Positions 44,060 through 56,340 of a DNA stretch of 64,000 nucleotides are shown in pieces. The position numbers and the translations under genes were made by a program. The DNA is from Carex sylvatica (taxonomy: Eukaryota > Streptophyta > Magnoliopsida > Poales > Cyperaceae): contig CAXKVR010000001.1 in the NCBI GenBank assembly GCA_964058845.1, positions 682,001 through 746,000 of the forward strand. The letters run 5' to 3'. Below the pieces are notes generated by a model that was given only the letters and a program-made list of their open reading frames with translations, was not told where the DNA came from and ran no database searches. Within the stretch, counting starts at the first letter, position 1, and each line of letters opens with the position of its first letter.

Positions 44060-44335
44060 CGCAGCTTTTTTTTTTTTGGTTCGAAATGAGGCAGAGAAGA
44101 GGGAGGCGGGGGGGGGGGGGGGTTCACGGGTGGGATAATGGATGCATAGTGGACCGCCCGTGGGGAGAAGGGGGGGGGGGGGTTGCTTGAGGAGAGAACC
44201 GCCTGTGAGGAGGGTAGTTTGCTTCAATATATGGGCCGCCCGTGAACCTGGCGGTCGGAGTATTAATAAAAAAAAAACAGCACACAAGGGTATTGTTAAA
44301 ATTTTATTTTTTTAGAGTATTAATAAAAATGGCTG
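44060..44335. repeat. MULE right terminal inverted repeat
   Basis: Inverted partner of 31,858-32,120. G runs of 15 (44,108-44,122) and 13 (44,170-44,182) sit where the left arm has C runs. Confidence 0.8.
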
Positions 44336-44344
44336 AAAGATTTA

Positions 44345-45080
44345 AGACCTAGATTTTAAAAGAAAAGGTAAAAAGAAGACCTAGATTTTAGTCTATTTCC
44401 AAAATATAAATTTTCATTTTGCTGTTTTCAGAACATGTCATTGGTATCCCATCCAACAGTAAAGATAAAATATAAAAAAAAAACATGGCTCAGAAAGTAA
44501 ATCGATTGATTTTGAAGTTAACCTCATCAATAGACTGGATGAACTTAAAAATATCATATATAGTTCTACTATTCAAATATTAATGTTATGTATGTATTGA
44601 CTTGCAAACCATAAGAGAAGTACCTGAGGTGCAATAATTAAGTCTGACACATCCGTTTAACCTGACACGAATCTCAAAACGCCCCCTATAGTTTCTATGC
44701 ATTAGCACCGGATTGAATATTTGACCTGGCTGGAATTAATATGGGCTGTTTGTTTATTATTGGACTCCTTATGTATTTGATGGGACACACACACCTACCT
44801 TTCAATCGAATTAATTAATAAGGATAATAAATGTATGGATATATACACCTACCACGAAACAGAGACGAGTAATGAGTTAGATCTAGATTTCAAAAGAAAA
44901 AATAATACAGAAGGTGAAATTTTCATATACATATTTTCAAACTCTTTAAGTTATGTATTTCTGTCTCTAAATTAGATTATTTTATATTTATCAATATATA
45001 TAATACATAAAAATTATAAACTCTACACTTTTTAAATTTCAAAATTACTTGCATATTTTTAATTAACTGGTTTAGAATCT
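44345..45080. other. Intergenic DNA, nothing recognised
   Basis: AT-rich DNA flanking the MULE. No ORF, terminus or RNA is supported. Confidence 0.4.
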
Positions 45081-45410
45081 GTGGTGGTCTACTAGGAGCA
45101 GTACACAAACTCGCCTCAAGAATCTATGGGACGCCATCTGGGCAGCGGGATGCTAGGCTATTTGGAAGAAACGAAATAAGAGATTGTTCACGCAAAAGCG
45201 TACTGAGATGAGAAGCTTAGCGGCAAATGCGGCACGAGAGGCATTCAATTGGTACAGGGTGCTAGAATTGGAAGCCAGAGATAATGTGGCCATGTAACTT
45301 GTATTTTATATTTGAGATGAGCTTTGTATAAATAATAGGGTAATTTAGGGACCTCTAATATTATGTAAATAATCTTTTATATCAATGAAATTGACGTTTA
45401 GAATCCACTA
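45081..45410 (+). pseudogene. 5'-truncated LINE 3' end
   Basis: The plus strand reads LWDAIWAAGC-AIWKKRNKRLF, with one stop replacing a residue, followed by MRSLAANAAREAFNWYRVLE and a stop at about 45,298. This is the C-terminal W...IW..RN pattern that follows the RT zinc-binding domain of plant L1-type LINEs. An AT-rich tail follows. No RT or endonuclease is left, as expected for a 5'-truncated insertion. Confidence 0.55.
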
Positions 45411-45585
45411 AATTGTACGCTACTCAAGCGTGCTGTGCCACAAAAGATCCGAGGTACAAGAAGTCAAGCACTCACATGGAAGGAATTAATAATTCAAGGC
45501 AGACGCAGATCGATCGGAGGTGCATTAATTTTATTTTGTTTCATTATTTTAGTTGATCAGTTGATATTTAGTTTATAGCGCACTG

Positions 45586-45873
45586 CCAACTGCTCATTTA
45601 ATTCATTACAGTAAAACTCAAAAGGCATATCTCGAGATCTACTCAATTCATTAATTTTCATAATTCAGTTTATTTAATCGAGGTCAGATCTATCTGCATG
45701 ATTGCATCCAGCTGCTCCCGAATTTTTTATTAAATTTTGGGGCACCGACAACTACCCATTTGTATTTAATTCATTAGTTAACTCAAATGCAGCTGTCGAG
45801 GTCGGCTGAATTCATTTGTTTAATTCAGTTGATTTTATCGAAGTTCAGATTTAGTAATTATGTAATTGCATAA
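45586..45873. repeat. Imperfect direct repeat of about 125 bp
   Basis: CAACTGCTCATTTAATTCATTA...AATTCAGTTTATTTAATCGAGG at 45,586-45,710 and CAACTACCCATTTGTATTTA...AATTCAGTTGATTTTATCGAAG at 45,750-45,873 are diverged copies in the same orientation. Confidence 0.5.
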
Positions 45874-47418
45874 TTAAATCTTCCTCTCCATATATCTTTC
45901 TAAGCACTAAATCGTTATATATGTTTTTTCCACAGACCATTAAGCTATTACTAGCATCAATTGATTTGCTGTTATCAACTTGAGCCTAATGTTTGTGTTT
46001 TGCTTAGTTCCCATTTTTATGTTACCTTTTATATAATACAAAATGTCGTCTTCTGATTTATTTTTTGCAACAAAATAAGATCCGATTGTATGTTTCAAAG
46101 ATAGTTTTTCTTTTATAGGATTTTTATTTTTTTAAATCTTTTTTGCGAGTTAGTTGTTTGAGATTATTATTATATTTACCTTCAATTGTGTTTTCAACAC
46201 CGCACATATATAGTATGCAATCAATTAGCAATCAATTAATAGTCTATGAGATTATCAACAATTTAATACCTCACATAACATGCACTCAATTGCTACCTAA
46301 TGAGATTCTCAACAAGTACATATGATATAAATTTTTTTTTAATATCATCAATCTTCTGTTACAAGTAGACACATGCATTTTACTGCACAGATCAGATATC
46401 CACATCACATATCTGACCTGAAACTCGATTTGTCCGAATTGAAACAACCAGAAACCTAAGAAGACTCGCAGGCGCGCCAGAGGACTTTAATTAAGAAACT
46501 TGAATGAACTGAAACTCAAAAAATAACTAAAACCTGAATTAATTGGATGGTTGAAACCTTAATTAAATTGAAGGTAGAATGAACTAGGCGATGGCCTTAA
46601 ATATGCTGAAGTCCAATCAATAGAGAAAAAAGGGTGCTAATTTGATCAATTGAAGAAAATGCATCTGGATTAAATGAAGAAAGGATGAAGCGTTCAGATT
46701 AAATGAAGGAAGCAAATTCGAATTGCTCTGTCCTCTGCCACTGCTGGCTCATAAAATTAAGGAGGTAGCTGTTATAGTACCACTACTGGCTCCTTTATTT
46801 TTTGTAGAACTCAACACTTCCAAAATTTCTATTGAAAAATTGATAACAATTAACTTCTTTTCATTAATCCCCTTAAAGAATAAGAGAGATATTAGAAAAT
46901 GTTGTTAATTAATTTGTATGTTCTCTTTTTTGCACTACTTGATTAATCTAATAATATGATGCACGTCGGTGCTCTCTCGCACAGAATCGTGATTTTTAAT
47001 TGAAAACCATCAAGTAAGAGGTCACTGCATTTTAGCCTCTGATTTGCCCACAAGAAAAATCGCTCATCGCAAAAATGTGTTTTTCGCTGAATCAATCTGA
47101 GCTGCACGTCAATCCAGATCCCGACGTCTCAAACTAAAAAATGGTTCATGCGTATTTTTTTATTAGTTCATTAGTTTGCACTCCAATGGCACCCTCAAAT
47201 GGTTTGTACACCTAAGTTCCTTAAATTGCTGGAATAAATTCGAAAAAAAAATATAAGACAAAATAACCAGGTTGGCAAAAAATTGTAAAAATAATTGTAA
47301 CTACCAAATAAGTAATTTGGATTTATTCGCTGTTATGAAGACTTTTTTAAGAATTTTTCTCTATTTAATTACATGTTATACAGATTTTCCTGAATTATTA
47401 CAAAGAAAAAAATCACTA
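45874..47418. other. Intergenic DNA, nothing recognised
   Basis: Short ORFs near 46,143 and 46,723 have no recognisable domain and no supporting context. Confidence 0.35.
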
Positions 47419-47512
47419 TTTTGATAACCTCTAAAATTCCAGAGATTTAAGTCCTAATTGAAGAAAGATTTTCAAGAAAGTAAAATTTTTTTCAAAGAAA
47501 AAATCGGTATTG
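47419..47512. repeat. 95 bp dispersed repeat, copy 1
   Basis: TTGATAACCTCTAAAATTCCAG onward matches 49,170-49,260 in the same orientation. The flanks do not match. Confidence 0.6.
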
Positions 47513-49169
47513 AAACCATCTAATTTAAAATATATATAGTTTATTCAATATTTGCTCTTTCTTTCTTTTTTTTCAAACTTCCATCGATATCTTTATTGTT
47601 GAAGTCAGCAATAAATTAAGGTCCAAGTTCATAATTAATTTTCATGAATATATCAAGAATTGTCTAGAAAGTACTAAATAAAATATTTTGTAGTAGAGGA
47701 TGTAGAAATCTCTAGAGGAAGTAAAAAATATCTTAGATCTAGATGTTTCTTTAGTTCTTATGAAGCAAGTATAAATAGGAGGGCATGGTAAATGTTTGAA
47801 GACAAGTTTTATGGAGTAGCTCTCTCTTGAGTCAAGGTGCATGTAGTAGTTAAGTTTTAGGATATTTATAGTATGTTTAGTAGTTGGTATAGTGTAAGTG
47901 TTTGAGTAATATTTTGTAATGTTATTTTTAGTAATAGTATAATCAACATCCATTAAATATCAAGTAATAATAATTTTTCAATCATATAAAATATTTTAAT
48001 AAAATATGAGTTAAAAACAACAAACAATCATGTAGTGAGATAAATAGACAGAATATCCTGGAAACCAAAGTAATTTAAAGCCAATAGTTAATTATTAGAA
48101 ATAGAGATTAAAATATAACAAAAAAAGGTGGTGGGGGTTCGTAGAAAGAAAAGTCAGAATAGCAAGCTATGGTGCTTGAATTATTTTAAAATCTTAAAGA
48201 AATGAAGTAACATGGAAGTGAGCCGAGAGAATTGAAACCGGTCAAATTTAATTATCCTGGAATTTTTCCCAACGATTTTCACAAGTTATCTGGAATTTAG
48301 AACGAAATTTTTTTTTTTAAATTTCATGTATAATCTTCTTTTTTTAAATTACGTATTTATTATTCTAAAATTCATAATATCATATTTATCTTTTTTAAAA
48401 TTTAAAATCTCACAAATTTACTCAATTTATCGCATTTCAGTTAAAACTTATTTTTAATTTACAAAGTTCTCATTTTCCTTAATTAAAAAATAAAAGTCTG
48501 TAATCAGTCTTCTAGTTTGTCGATTTCCGATGGAAAATGACTCATTTATCTACTCGTAATATATACACGGTGATATTTAGGTATACACATGTCTGTGTAT
48601 CATTAGTAAAATAAATAAATTATTTGTCTTCATAATTGAATAATTATAAGATTGAATATTTCTCTAAACTCATTTATCTATATGTCTGTGTATCATTAGT
48701 ATTTCTATAAACATGCTACATATTTGTTTTAATAAAGGATAAATGTTAGTTTTGTGTTATAAAAGTTATCTTATGTTGATTACTTTTACATGTTATATTT
48801 ACGAATTGGATGTTATATGTATTTTGTTCCATGAAATTTATGTTTATCTTTAGAAATGTTCAAGAAGATGCTCTTGGTCTTGAACTATAGAACTCTATAT
48901 GATGACAAACATAAATCTCTAAAATGTTCACAAACTTGGTTATTAGCATGAAACACTAATATGTCATGATAAGTTTGTCATGTTAATTAACATTTAATAA
49001 TATGAGTATATAAAATATTTCATATATTGAACAGGCCTAATAGTTTTTTTTTTTTTTTTTTTTAGGGAAGGTAACATCTTAGAGTGTAGAACTGTTCACA
49101 TATTGCTCACCTACACCTGAAGAAGGTCCACTTTTAAGTAGGGGAAAAAAAAAAATCAAGGACTACAAA
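47513..49169. other. Very AT-rich intergenic DNA
   Basis: Apart from homopolymer runs (for example T18 near 49,046) nothing can be supported. The 103-codon ORF at 47,642-47,953 has no domain. Confidence 0.4.
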
Positions 49170-49260
49170 ATTTGATAACCTCTAAAATTCTAGAGATTTA
49201 AGTCTTAATTCAAGGAAGATTTTCAAGAAAGTAAAATATTTTTCAAAGAAAAAATAATTT
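49170..49260. repeat. 95 bp dispersed repeat, copy 2
   Basis: Second copy of the 47,419 repeat, with about 8 differences. Confidence 0.6.
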
Positions 49261-49852
49261 CTGCATGAATTTGATGGAGACATGTTGCTTGTATAGCAAA
49301 CAAAAGTATACTTGCTATGGAGCACATAAATACAAAATAGTGCAATTAATACATATATAGTCTGCTAAGACAACAAGACAGATCATGCTTATCTATATAT
49401 GTGCCTCAGATTGGTTGCTTGTGTTAAAAAAAAAAGTATGACAGGAAGAAATGGAAAGAGCACTGTTTGATTATTGGTCATTGTCATAATCATAAAAAAA
49501 AAAAATACTATTAGGATCGGTTGTATCATTACAAATGATCCTAATAGTGTTTTTTTTTTTTTTTTTTTTTTTTTGCAGAACCAACTTAAAAAAAAAAAAC
49601 ACTATCAGGATCGGTTGTTTATAAGCAACTGATCCTGATAGTATCTGGATCGGTTTTTATAAACAACTGATCCTGATAGTTCACTATCAGGATCAGTTGT
49701 TTATAAAAACCGATCCAGATACTATCAGGATCAGTTGCTTATAAACAACCGATCCTGATAGTTCACTATCAGGATCAGTTGTTTATAAAAACCGATCCAG
49801 ATACTATCAGGATCAGTTGCTTATAAACAACCGATCCTGATAGTTCACTATG

Positions 49853-50050
49853 GTTCTTATTTTCATTTCGCGCCTCTCATTTTCAACTTAGCGAAAATCA
49901 AACCTGCCTCTCAACTCCTCCGTCTCTCTCTCTGTCTCATTCTCTCCCTCTTCTAGGGTTCTTATTTTCATTTTGCATCTCTCACTTTCAACTTTGCAAA
50001 AATCAAACCCACCTCTTAACTCGTTCGTCTCTCTCTCTCTGTCTCCGGCG
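49853..50050. repeat. Imperfect tandem duplication of about 100 bp in the CACTA interior
   Basis: GTTCTTATTTTCATTTCGCG...CTCTTCTAG is followed directly by a diverged second copy starting GTTCTTATTTTCATTTTGCA. Confidence 0.65.
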
Positions 50051-50700
50051 TCTCTCAACTTAGCAATCTTTGTCTCTCTCTGTCTCGATCAAGTAAAAAA
50101 AAAGGCGAAGAAGACGAAAACTATTAGGATGTGCCATCCATCTCTTCCAAGTTCATGGAATGAGATGAATGATGATGTCCCAGCTTATACCCTTAAATTA
50201 TACTTAAGGTACATACTATTTATTTCCTCAAATCTCTTATGTACATTTGAGCATCTTTTGTATTTTTAATTTACACTAATTTACACTAATTTTTTTTTTT
50301 TTTTTCATTTGAGCAAGGCCTTTTGAGATTATTCCATCGGCGGTGAAGAGGTACACTTTGAGGTATGCTAGCTAGATTTTTCTTGTCTTTCAATTTAAAT
50401 AATACATGCATCGAAGATGCACAAGCAAGCAATTAATGATATAAATATTTGTTCAGATTTTGAAGTTTGCACTGGAGGAGACCATAAAAGAGGGAGTGCC
50501 ATCCATGTGGCTAAATTTTATTTTGCTATTGCACCAAATTTCTTCAACTATTCTACTTTTTTTTGTATTTCATGAATTTTATTTTGTGTTCTTAATTGAT
50601 TTTGAGCTCCAATAAATCAATGGTAAATAAAAAAAAAAATTATGTTGGTCAGCAAATATATATGGAAGCTGGCCAAATAAAAAAAATATTTTTTTTAGAT

Positions 50701-51120
50701 CCAATATAACATCAGGATCGGTTGTTTTAAGCAACCGATCCTGATAGTTTTTTTTTTTTTTTTTTTAAAAAGTTGGTTCTGAAGGAAAAAAAAAAAAAAA
50801 AAAACTATCTGGATCGGTTGTTTCATCAATAACCGATCGAGATAGTTTTTTTTTTTTTTTTTAAAAGTTGGTTCTGAAGGAAAAAAAAAAAAAAAAAAAC
50901 TATCTGGATCGGTTGTTTCATCAATAACCGATTCAGATAGTTTTTTTTTTTTTTTTTAAAAAGTTGGTTCTGAAAAAAAAAAAAAAAACTATCTGGATCT
51001 GTTGTTTCATCAATAACCGATATAGATAGTTTTTTTTTTTTTTAAAAAGTTGGTTCTGAAGGAAAAAAAAAAAAAACTATTAGGATCAGTTGTTTCAAAA
51101 CAACTGATCCTGATAGTTAC
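50701..51120. repeat. Array of A-tract / hairpin / T-tract units
   Basis: Four to five units of about 80 bp, each poly-A, ACTATCTGGATCGGTTGTTTC, ATCAATAACCGATC.AGATAGT, poly-T, AAAGTTGGTTCTGAAGG. Each whole unit can fold back on itself. Confidence 0.8.
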
Positions 51121-51292
51121 TATCTGGATCGGTTATTTATGAAACAACCGATCCTGATAATTACTATCTGGATCGGTTATTTATGAAACAACCGATCTTG
51201 ATAGTTATCAGTATCGCCTTCATCAGAATCGGTTGTATTCCGATACTAATATGCGTATATAACCGATCCTGATTCCATATTTTCTACTAGTG

Positions 51293-51774
51293 AATGGCTG
51301 TAAAAAATAAATGAGTTGGAAAGAGAAACAGGCCAGCAATGAAAATATCTTGGTCCACCAACTCGATCGAGCTGGAAAGAAAATAAAACGAGGACAGGAT
51401 ATCTTGGGGCGATGCGAAAGAGGCAATTTTTGGAGCAGCTTGTCCTCCAAGGTAGCTATAGTTAGCTCCTGGCTGTTGATTTTGTCAACTCAACTATTCG
51501 AATTCTGTTGTTAATTTAGCTCAAAACGCTGTCAATTAATCAGCATATGAAAGGAGCCTTTGACAGGGCCAGGGTTATATTAGTTGAATTAGCTAAACAA
51601 ACTACAATTAACAAGCACATATTTGTACCTTTTTCGTGTATTAAGAGAGCAATATAAATCCAAATAAAATCAGAAAGTAATATAAATTTAATAAAATTCA
51701 GCCAAAAAAAAAAATTCGAAAACTTCTGACTTTCCAAAATCTGATACAATTAGAACCTGAGATTTTGCAAGACT
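51293..51774. other. Spacer between CACTA fragments
   Basis: No feature supported. The short ORFs on both strands overlap and have no domain. Confidence 0.3.
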
Positions 51775-52219
51775 ATAACCAGCGATTGAATACTCTGTTG
51801 AGGTGCTGCCGATTTCGAGTTAAGCAAGGTCGAGAGCACGAGAGAGAGAGGCGGAAGCAATAGGCGTGCAGTGGAGAGAGAGAGGAGGAATCAACGAGAA
51901 GGGCTTTGAGAGAGGGAGCAGAATGGAAGGAGAGGCGGGATTCGGGGGTTCGTCGACGAGAACGGCGGTTGCAACATAGAGACAAACGCGAGAGAGAGAG
52001 AAAATGGCAGGTTAGGGTTTGGTGCGAGCTTTGGCGCCAGGGCTTTTTTTCGGAATAACAATTTCAGCGACCGGCGACAGCACCGGCAGCTGATACGGTC
52101 GCAGAAAATGGTTGTCGTCTCAGAAGTCTGATTTTTTTTCTTCTGAAAAATCACTTTTAGTGACCGACGACAGCACCAGCCGCTGATACCAGTCGCTGAA
52201 AATACTTTATGTTGTAGTG
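51775..52219 (-). mobile_element. CACTA end fragment
   Basis: On the minus strand it starts CACTACAACATAAAGTATTT (52,219), followed by subterminal repeats of TCAGCGACTGGTATCAGCGG and GCTGTCG(T/C)CGGTC(A/G)C, which is characteristic of a CACTA 5' end. It then runs into a 5'-UTR-like region rich in (CT)n with MAG-less short ORFs. The opposite end is not recognised, so the left limit is approximate. Confidence 0.6.
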
Positions 52220-52339
52220 CTTGTATATTATATAGTGAGTATTTTCTTACTAATAATGGATTTCATACTAATAATAGCGTCTTAGTCAATTCCAATTAAT
52301 ACAAGAAATTATTAGCACTATTTAGAAAATAATTAATTG

Positions 52340-53986
52340 GATTCTAACTATCTATTCATCTGCAGTTTGATATGGGTGATGTTCTTGTTAACGGTCAATC
52401 TACTGGAAATTCTTAAATTTTTGCCATCTTAAATGTGTATTCAATTTAGTTATTATCAATCTTTATCTTTGTTATTTTACCAATTTGTTTGATAATTGTA
52501 TTTACATGCTCCGTCATCAGGTTTCTGCTCAGGTGGGTGTTCAACCATAGCTGATTCTAGAACCTCCTTCATTGCGGGTCCCACGGTATTTTCTTTATTA
52601 ACAGTTGATGCTAATTTTTTTTTTTGTTTTAATGTTTTGTTTAACTGAGGAGATTGTTTCTTGTAGTCTGTTATTACTGAGATAAATCAGAAGATTGGAG
52701 CAGCTCGGGTGGTGAGTCAAGAGTACAAAACTGTAGTGGCACAATATGGCCAACAGATTTTGGATATGCTAGTAGCACAGGTTAAGTTTATATATTATTT
52801 TTTCTTCTTACGTTTTCTCTCTTGTTGCGCTAAATTGTGAACTCTGTGGCACATTTGAGGCCTAATAATACAATAGAAAGAGATAACTATAAAATGTACA
52901 AGGATTTATAGTTCAAAGGAAAATATATAGAGAAATTGAACTCTCTAAAAGGTGGATTAGTCAAGCACTCATCAAGTTGTCTGAATTCATAATCTTAGAT
53001 GCTCATCTTACATAATAACGTTCTCAATCGTATACAAAATATTGGCAAAGTTGGAGTTTGTATTAAATAGAAATTTCAATAATATTGTCTTAAATAGATG
53101 TCCAAATTAGATAGTGATGATTTTTTTAACAGTGTTAGCCTCACTTTATTGTCATTTCCACTGATCGGGATCGTATTAATGTTATTCTCTCTAACTTTCC
53201 GTTGAAAATATGGATATTATGCCATGTTGTTCGTATATGACATAATAAATCGCTTCCTCGATTTTTTTTTCGAAATTAAAGTTATATATGCATTTATATA
53301 TTTTTCAAAAGTAAGCATAGTTGCTTCAAATATAATTAAATACACAATTAATTGTGCTCTTCCATCATATAGAAAATGCATGACTTTTTCGCTAGCTACA
53401 ATATCTCAAGCATCGACAACATTCGCATAGCATGGGGTAAATTTTTCTTAAATGAAGTATTGATTCAAAAAATAAAACAATTTAGGATGTGATAATTTGT
53501 AGTAATTTAGGAGTTTAATTCTAGGATGTGTATGATATTTGATGACTACTTCTTACTGTGCAAAAAATAAAAAATTTAGGGTGCCAGCAAATATACATAA
53601 GCTGGCCAAATAAAAAAAAATTTAACTACAATAACAAATCAGAATCGGTTATTTGGAAAAACAGATTAAAAAACCAACCATTGGGAAAACTGATCCTAAT
53701 GGTTGGTATCTGGATCGGTTTTTCCAAATAACCAATCCTGATTTGTTATTGTATTTCAAAAAAATGTTCAAATAACCATTGAGATCGGTTATCTGCAACA
53801 ACCGATCCTGATTTGTAACATCTAATGGATACTAATATGGCTGATCCTAATTATAATTTTTAGTATCGACTATATAACTGATCCAGAATAATTCATCATA
53901 TTTGTATCGGTTGGATCAGAATCGTCTCTAGATCCGATCCTAATGTGCATAAATAACCAATCCCGGTGTGTGTTTTTCCACTAGTG
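52340..53986 (+). mobile_element. Second GGATCGGTT-type CACTA, 3' part
   Basis: The right terminus TTTTTCCACTAGTG ends at 53,986, preceded by subterminal repeats such as GATCGGTTATCTGCAACAACCGATCC. Just inside them is GCAAATATACATAAGCTGGC, which matches the segment at the same place in the 49.5-51.3 kb element (50,651-50,680). Further in, exon-like pieces between GT/AG sites read VITEINQKIGAARVVSQEYK and VVAQYGQQILDMLVAQ (52,667-52,785). This could be the tail of a TnpA-like protein; that assignment is tentative. Confidence 0.5.
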
Positions 53987-54371
53987 TGTTGCTTCCTTCT
54001 TTTATTGGCCATGATTAACCAAGAAAATCATCCTGTTTCATTATCATCTTGAAAAATAAAACGAAGTATCAAAGACTATTTTGAATTTATCTCTGATATT
54101 TTAGGAGATTAACGAGCTAAACTGGTTAACAATTTTACATTTGAAATTTGGAGGTACTGAGTTTAACAACTATATGCTCAACGTTCAAAAGATCAAGATC
54201 TTCATCAAATAAAGATCCAAATATCATGTACTATAGGGTCCAAAAAATTAATTGCATAACATACTTCATTATAAGATATCTCAAACCTCATAGATAATAG
54301 GAGCTTTTACATAATTTTAATTAATCTAATAATCTAAACTTCATAACAGCTCATCAGTTGGCCTCTTCGAC

Positions 54372-54560
54372 ATGGTTCTGAAACTTGAAATTGGAATCGG
54401 AATCGGATTTTTGATTGTATAATTGGAATCGGAAGAATTTGCCGGAATCGGAAGAATCGGATCGATAACTCGAATTTTTTGGCAGAACGTTGTTTTGTAG
54501 TCAAAAAGTAGAAAAAAATTGATAAAATTAATTTATAAAGAAACTATCTTGAAACAAAAT
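54372..54560. repeat. GGAATCGGAATCGG-type repeat fragment, copy 2
   Basis: Begins CATGGTTCTGAAACTTG and is closely related to 29,313-29,515. It is probably one end of an hAT-type MITE, but the partner end is not recognised. Confidence 0.5.
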
Positions 54561-55105
54561 ATTACACTCAAATAATTCACTAATTATATAATATATTACA
54601 AACATTACAAATAAAACACATTTTTATTGCTAGAAGCTATCTCGAGTTGTTCGAATTGTGAGACGCGCATTCCCTCATTTCTTTCATTTTTTTTTTAAAT
54701 GTAAAAGAATCCTGAAGTCCGACAAAAAGTTTATTTTTTCATTTCTTCTCTCTTGAGGGGCCCACATATCTCTCCTTTTAAGAAATAATCTCTCACTCAT
54801 CCACGTGTCTATTTCTTGTCTCTAGTTAGAAATTGCATCTCTATTCAATCTTGCCTCAAGTTAGAAATTACTAAAATTTGCTACAGAAAATCTTTAAATT
54901 TCGGGGCCATCCTTTTTAATTCAATTTCCGACCCAGTCACTACTGCAAAAAAACATTTTTCTCATCCCTCATTTACCATCAGATATGCTTCAGCACAGAT
55001 AGTATACGCAACAAGTGACAGCGCTGTAATTACGTTGAACTTTTTAGTAATTTAAAACATTTAAGTGTGTACATAATATTTTATGTATATAATTTAAGTG
55101 CAAAG

Positions 55106-55792
55106 CATAGAAGGAAATATCGACCGATACCGATCCGGATCGACCGATACGTATTGGTATCGGCCGGGACTGATCTGATATTGGTCTGATACTCGCGAAT
55201 TTTGTGTTTTTCATCCAATTTCTGCCATTCTGGTCATTATTCGTCTGAAAACTTGAATCCGTGATTGATTAAATAGAGTATAAACTATGCACATGTTGAA
55301 AACTCATCACATTCATTGATTAAATAGAGTATCAACTGTGAATCCGTGATTGGTTAAATAGTGTATCAACTATATATGCACATGCGGAAAATATAGATAT
55401 GAAGGTGTTAATAATCATTCATTTGGGTTTACAATGTTTTTTTTTTTTTTTTGTTCTGGACAATAATATCTCTATTTTTATCATAATACAGACGACGATG
55501 AAGTGATCCAGCCAACACGACATAGTTTCTGGTATTTAAAGAGTGTGTTTATAGTTTTAATGCTTGTATTATATTGTATTAGTGGATTATTTAATTGTAA
55601 TTATTTATCTAAGCATAAATTATTGACAAATTATTTTTATCAATTTTTTCCTATTTTTTTAGTGGAAAACAATCTTTTGGCCAAAAAGTCAGATTTTTCT
55701 ATCTGAATCGGCCGATACCGGCCGATACACCGATCCCGAATCAGTATCTGTCGGGACCGATCCCGATCCCAAAACCGATATTTCCTTCTATG
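55106..55792. mobile_element. hAT-type MITE with 8 bp TSD
   Basis: 687 bp element with termini CATAGAAGGAAATATCG and the complement CGATATTTCCTTCTATG (one difference), flanked by a perfect 8 bp duplication GTGCAAAG (55,098-55,105 and 55,793-55,800). The subterminal regions are rich in CCGATACCG and GATCCCGATCCC repeats. It has no transposase. Confidence 0.9.
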
Positions 55793-55800
55793 GTGCAAAG

Positions 55801-56340
55801 TGGGCAGCAAATCGAAATAAAGGCTAATTGGAATTCTTTTATAAATGACGTCTTAATTTGAGCCGTCCGATCTGGATGAGGGACATTTATGATGCTAGAT
55901 GAAATAATCGGCCATTTTTTCCCCAAGCATCCCCCTTCCTTTTCTTCCCAAGCGCTTTACTTTACTCGGGTAATACGAACCTGGTAATTAAGATAGTTAA
56001 TGGGAATAGAAAAGATAATTCAAATCCAGTCAGGAACTTGGTAAAATGAGATTCAGACTGTTTATTTTAATTTGATACGAATTTTAATGATCTCCGTGTA
56101 TCTTTTTTTTCAAAAATAGTGGTATTTACCACCGATTTCATTGAAATCAAGAACCATAGCATATTTGACCTAGTAAGTAAAATTAGTACCAAAATCAAAT
56201 CAAATAAGTCTTTACAGCTGTTCAAAACATAAGCAAAAGCAATAAGAAAAATCAAAACATCATAACATGCCCACAACAAAGCAAGGCAACAATATAAGAA
56301 ACCACGAAAACATCATATTATGCATAAAATTAAGTACTAC
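55801..56340. other. Intergenic DNA, nothing recognised
   Basis: No supported feature between the hAT MITE and the LINE fragment. Confidence 0.35.

Larger units (their letters stand above)
31858..44335 (-). mobile_element. Mutator-like element (MULE) split by two retroelements
   Basis: Long inverted termini bound this element: left 31,858 to about 32,120, right about 44,060 to 44,335, both starting C(G/A)GCCATTTTTATTAATA. It is flanked by a 9 bp target repeat with one mismatch (AATGATTTA at 31,849-31,857, AAAGATTTA at 44,336-44,344). That is the Mutator TSD length. The minus strand encodes MuDR-type transposase pieces in the right order. Subtracting the gypsy element (7,139 + 5 bp) and the solo LTR (2,056 + 5 bp) leaves about 3.27 kb, a normal MULE size. 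It is inactive because the transposase has stops and insertions. Confidence 0.85.
49505..51292 (+). mobile_element. Non-autonomous CACTA element with hairpin arrays
   Basis: The right terminus TTTTCTACTAGTG ends at 51,292 and is the complement of a CACTAGTAGAAAA start. Both sides carry dense subterminal repeats of GGATCGGTTGTTT / AAACAACCGATCC, at 49,505-49,850 and 50,701-51,250. Between them lie about 850 bp with a UTR-like start (GGTTCTTATTTTCATTTTG), a small exon-like MCHPSLPSSWNEMNDDVPAY, and no transposase. The left CACTA end is not visible and may be eroded. Confidence 0.7.

Noticed and set aside
50701..51120. Regular repeats with spacers, superficially CRISPR-like
   Set aside because: These are eukaryotic CACTA subterminal repeats with homopolymer spacers next to a CACTA terminus; no spacer diversity and no cas genes.
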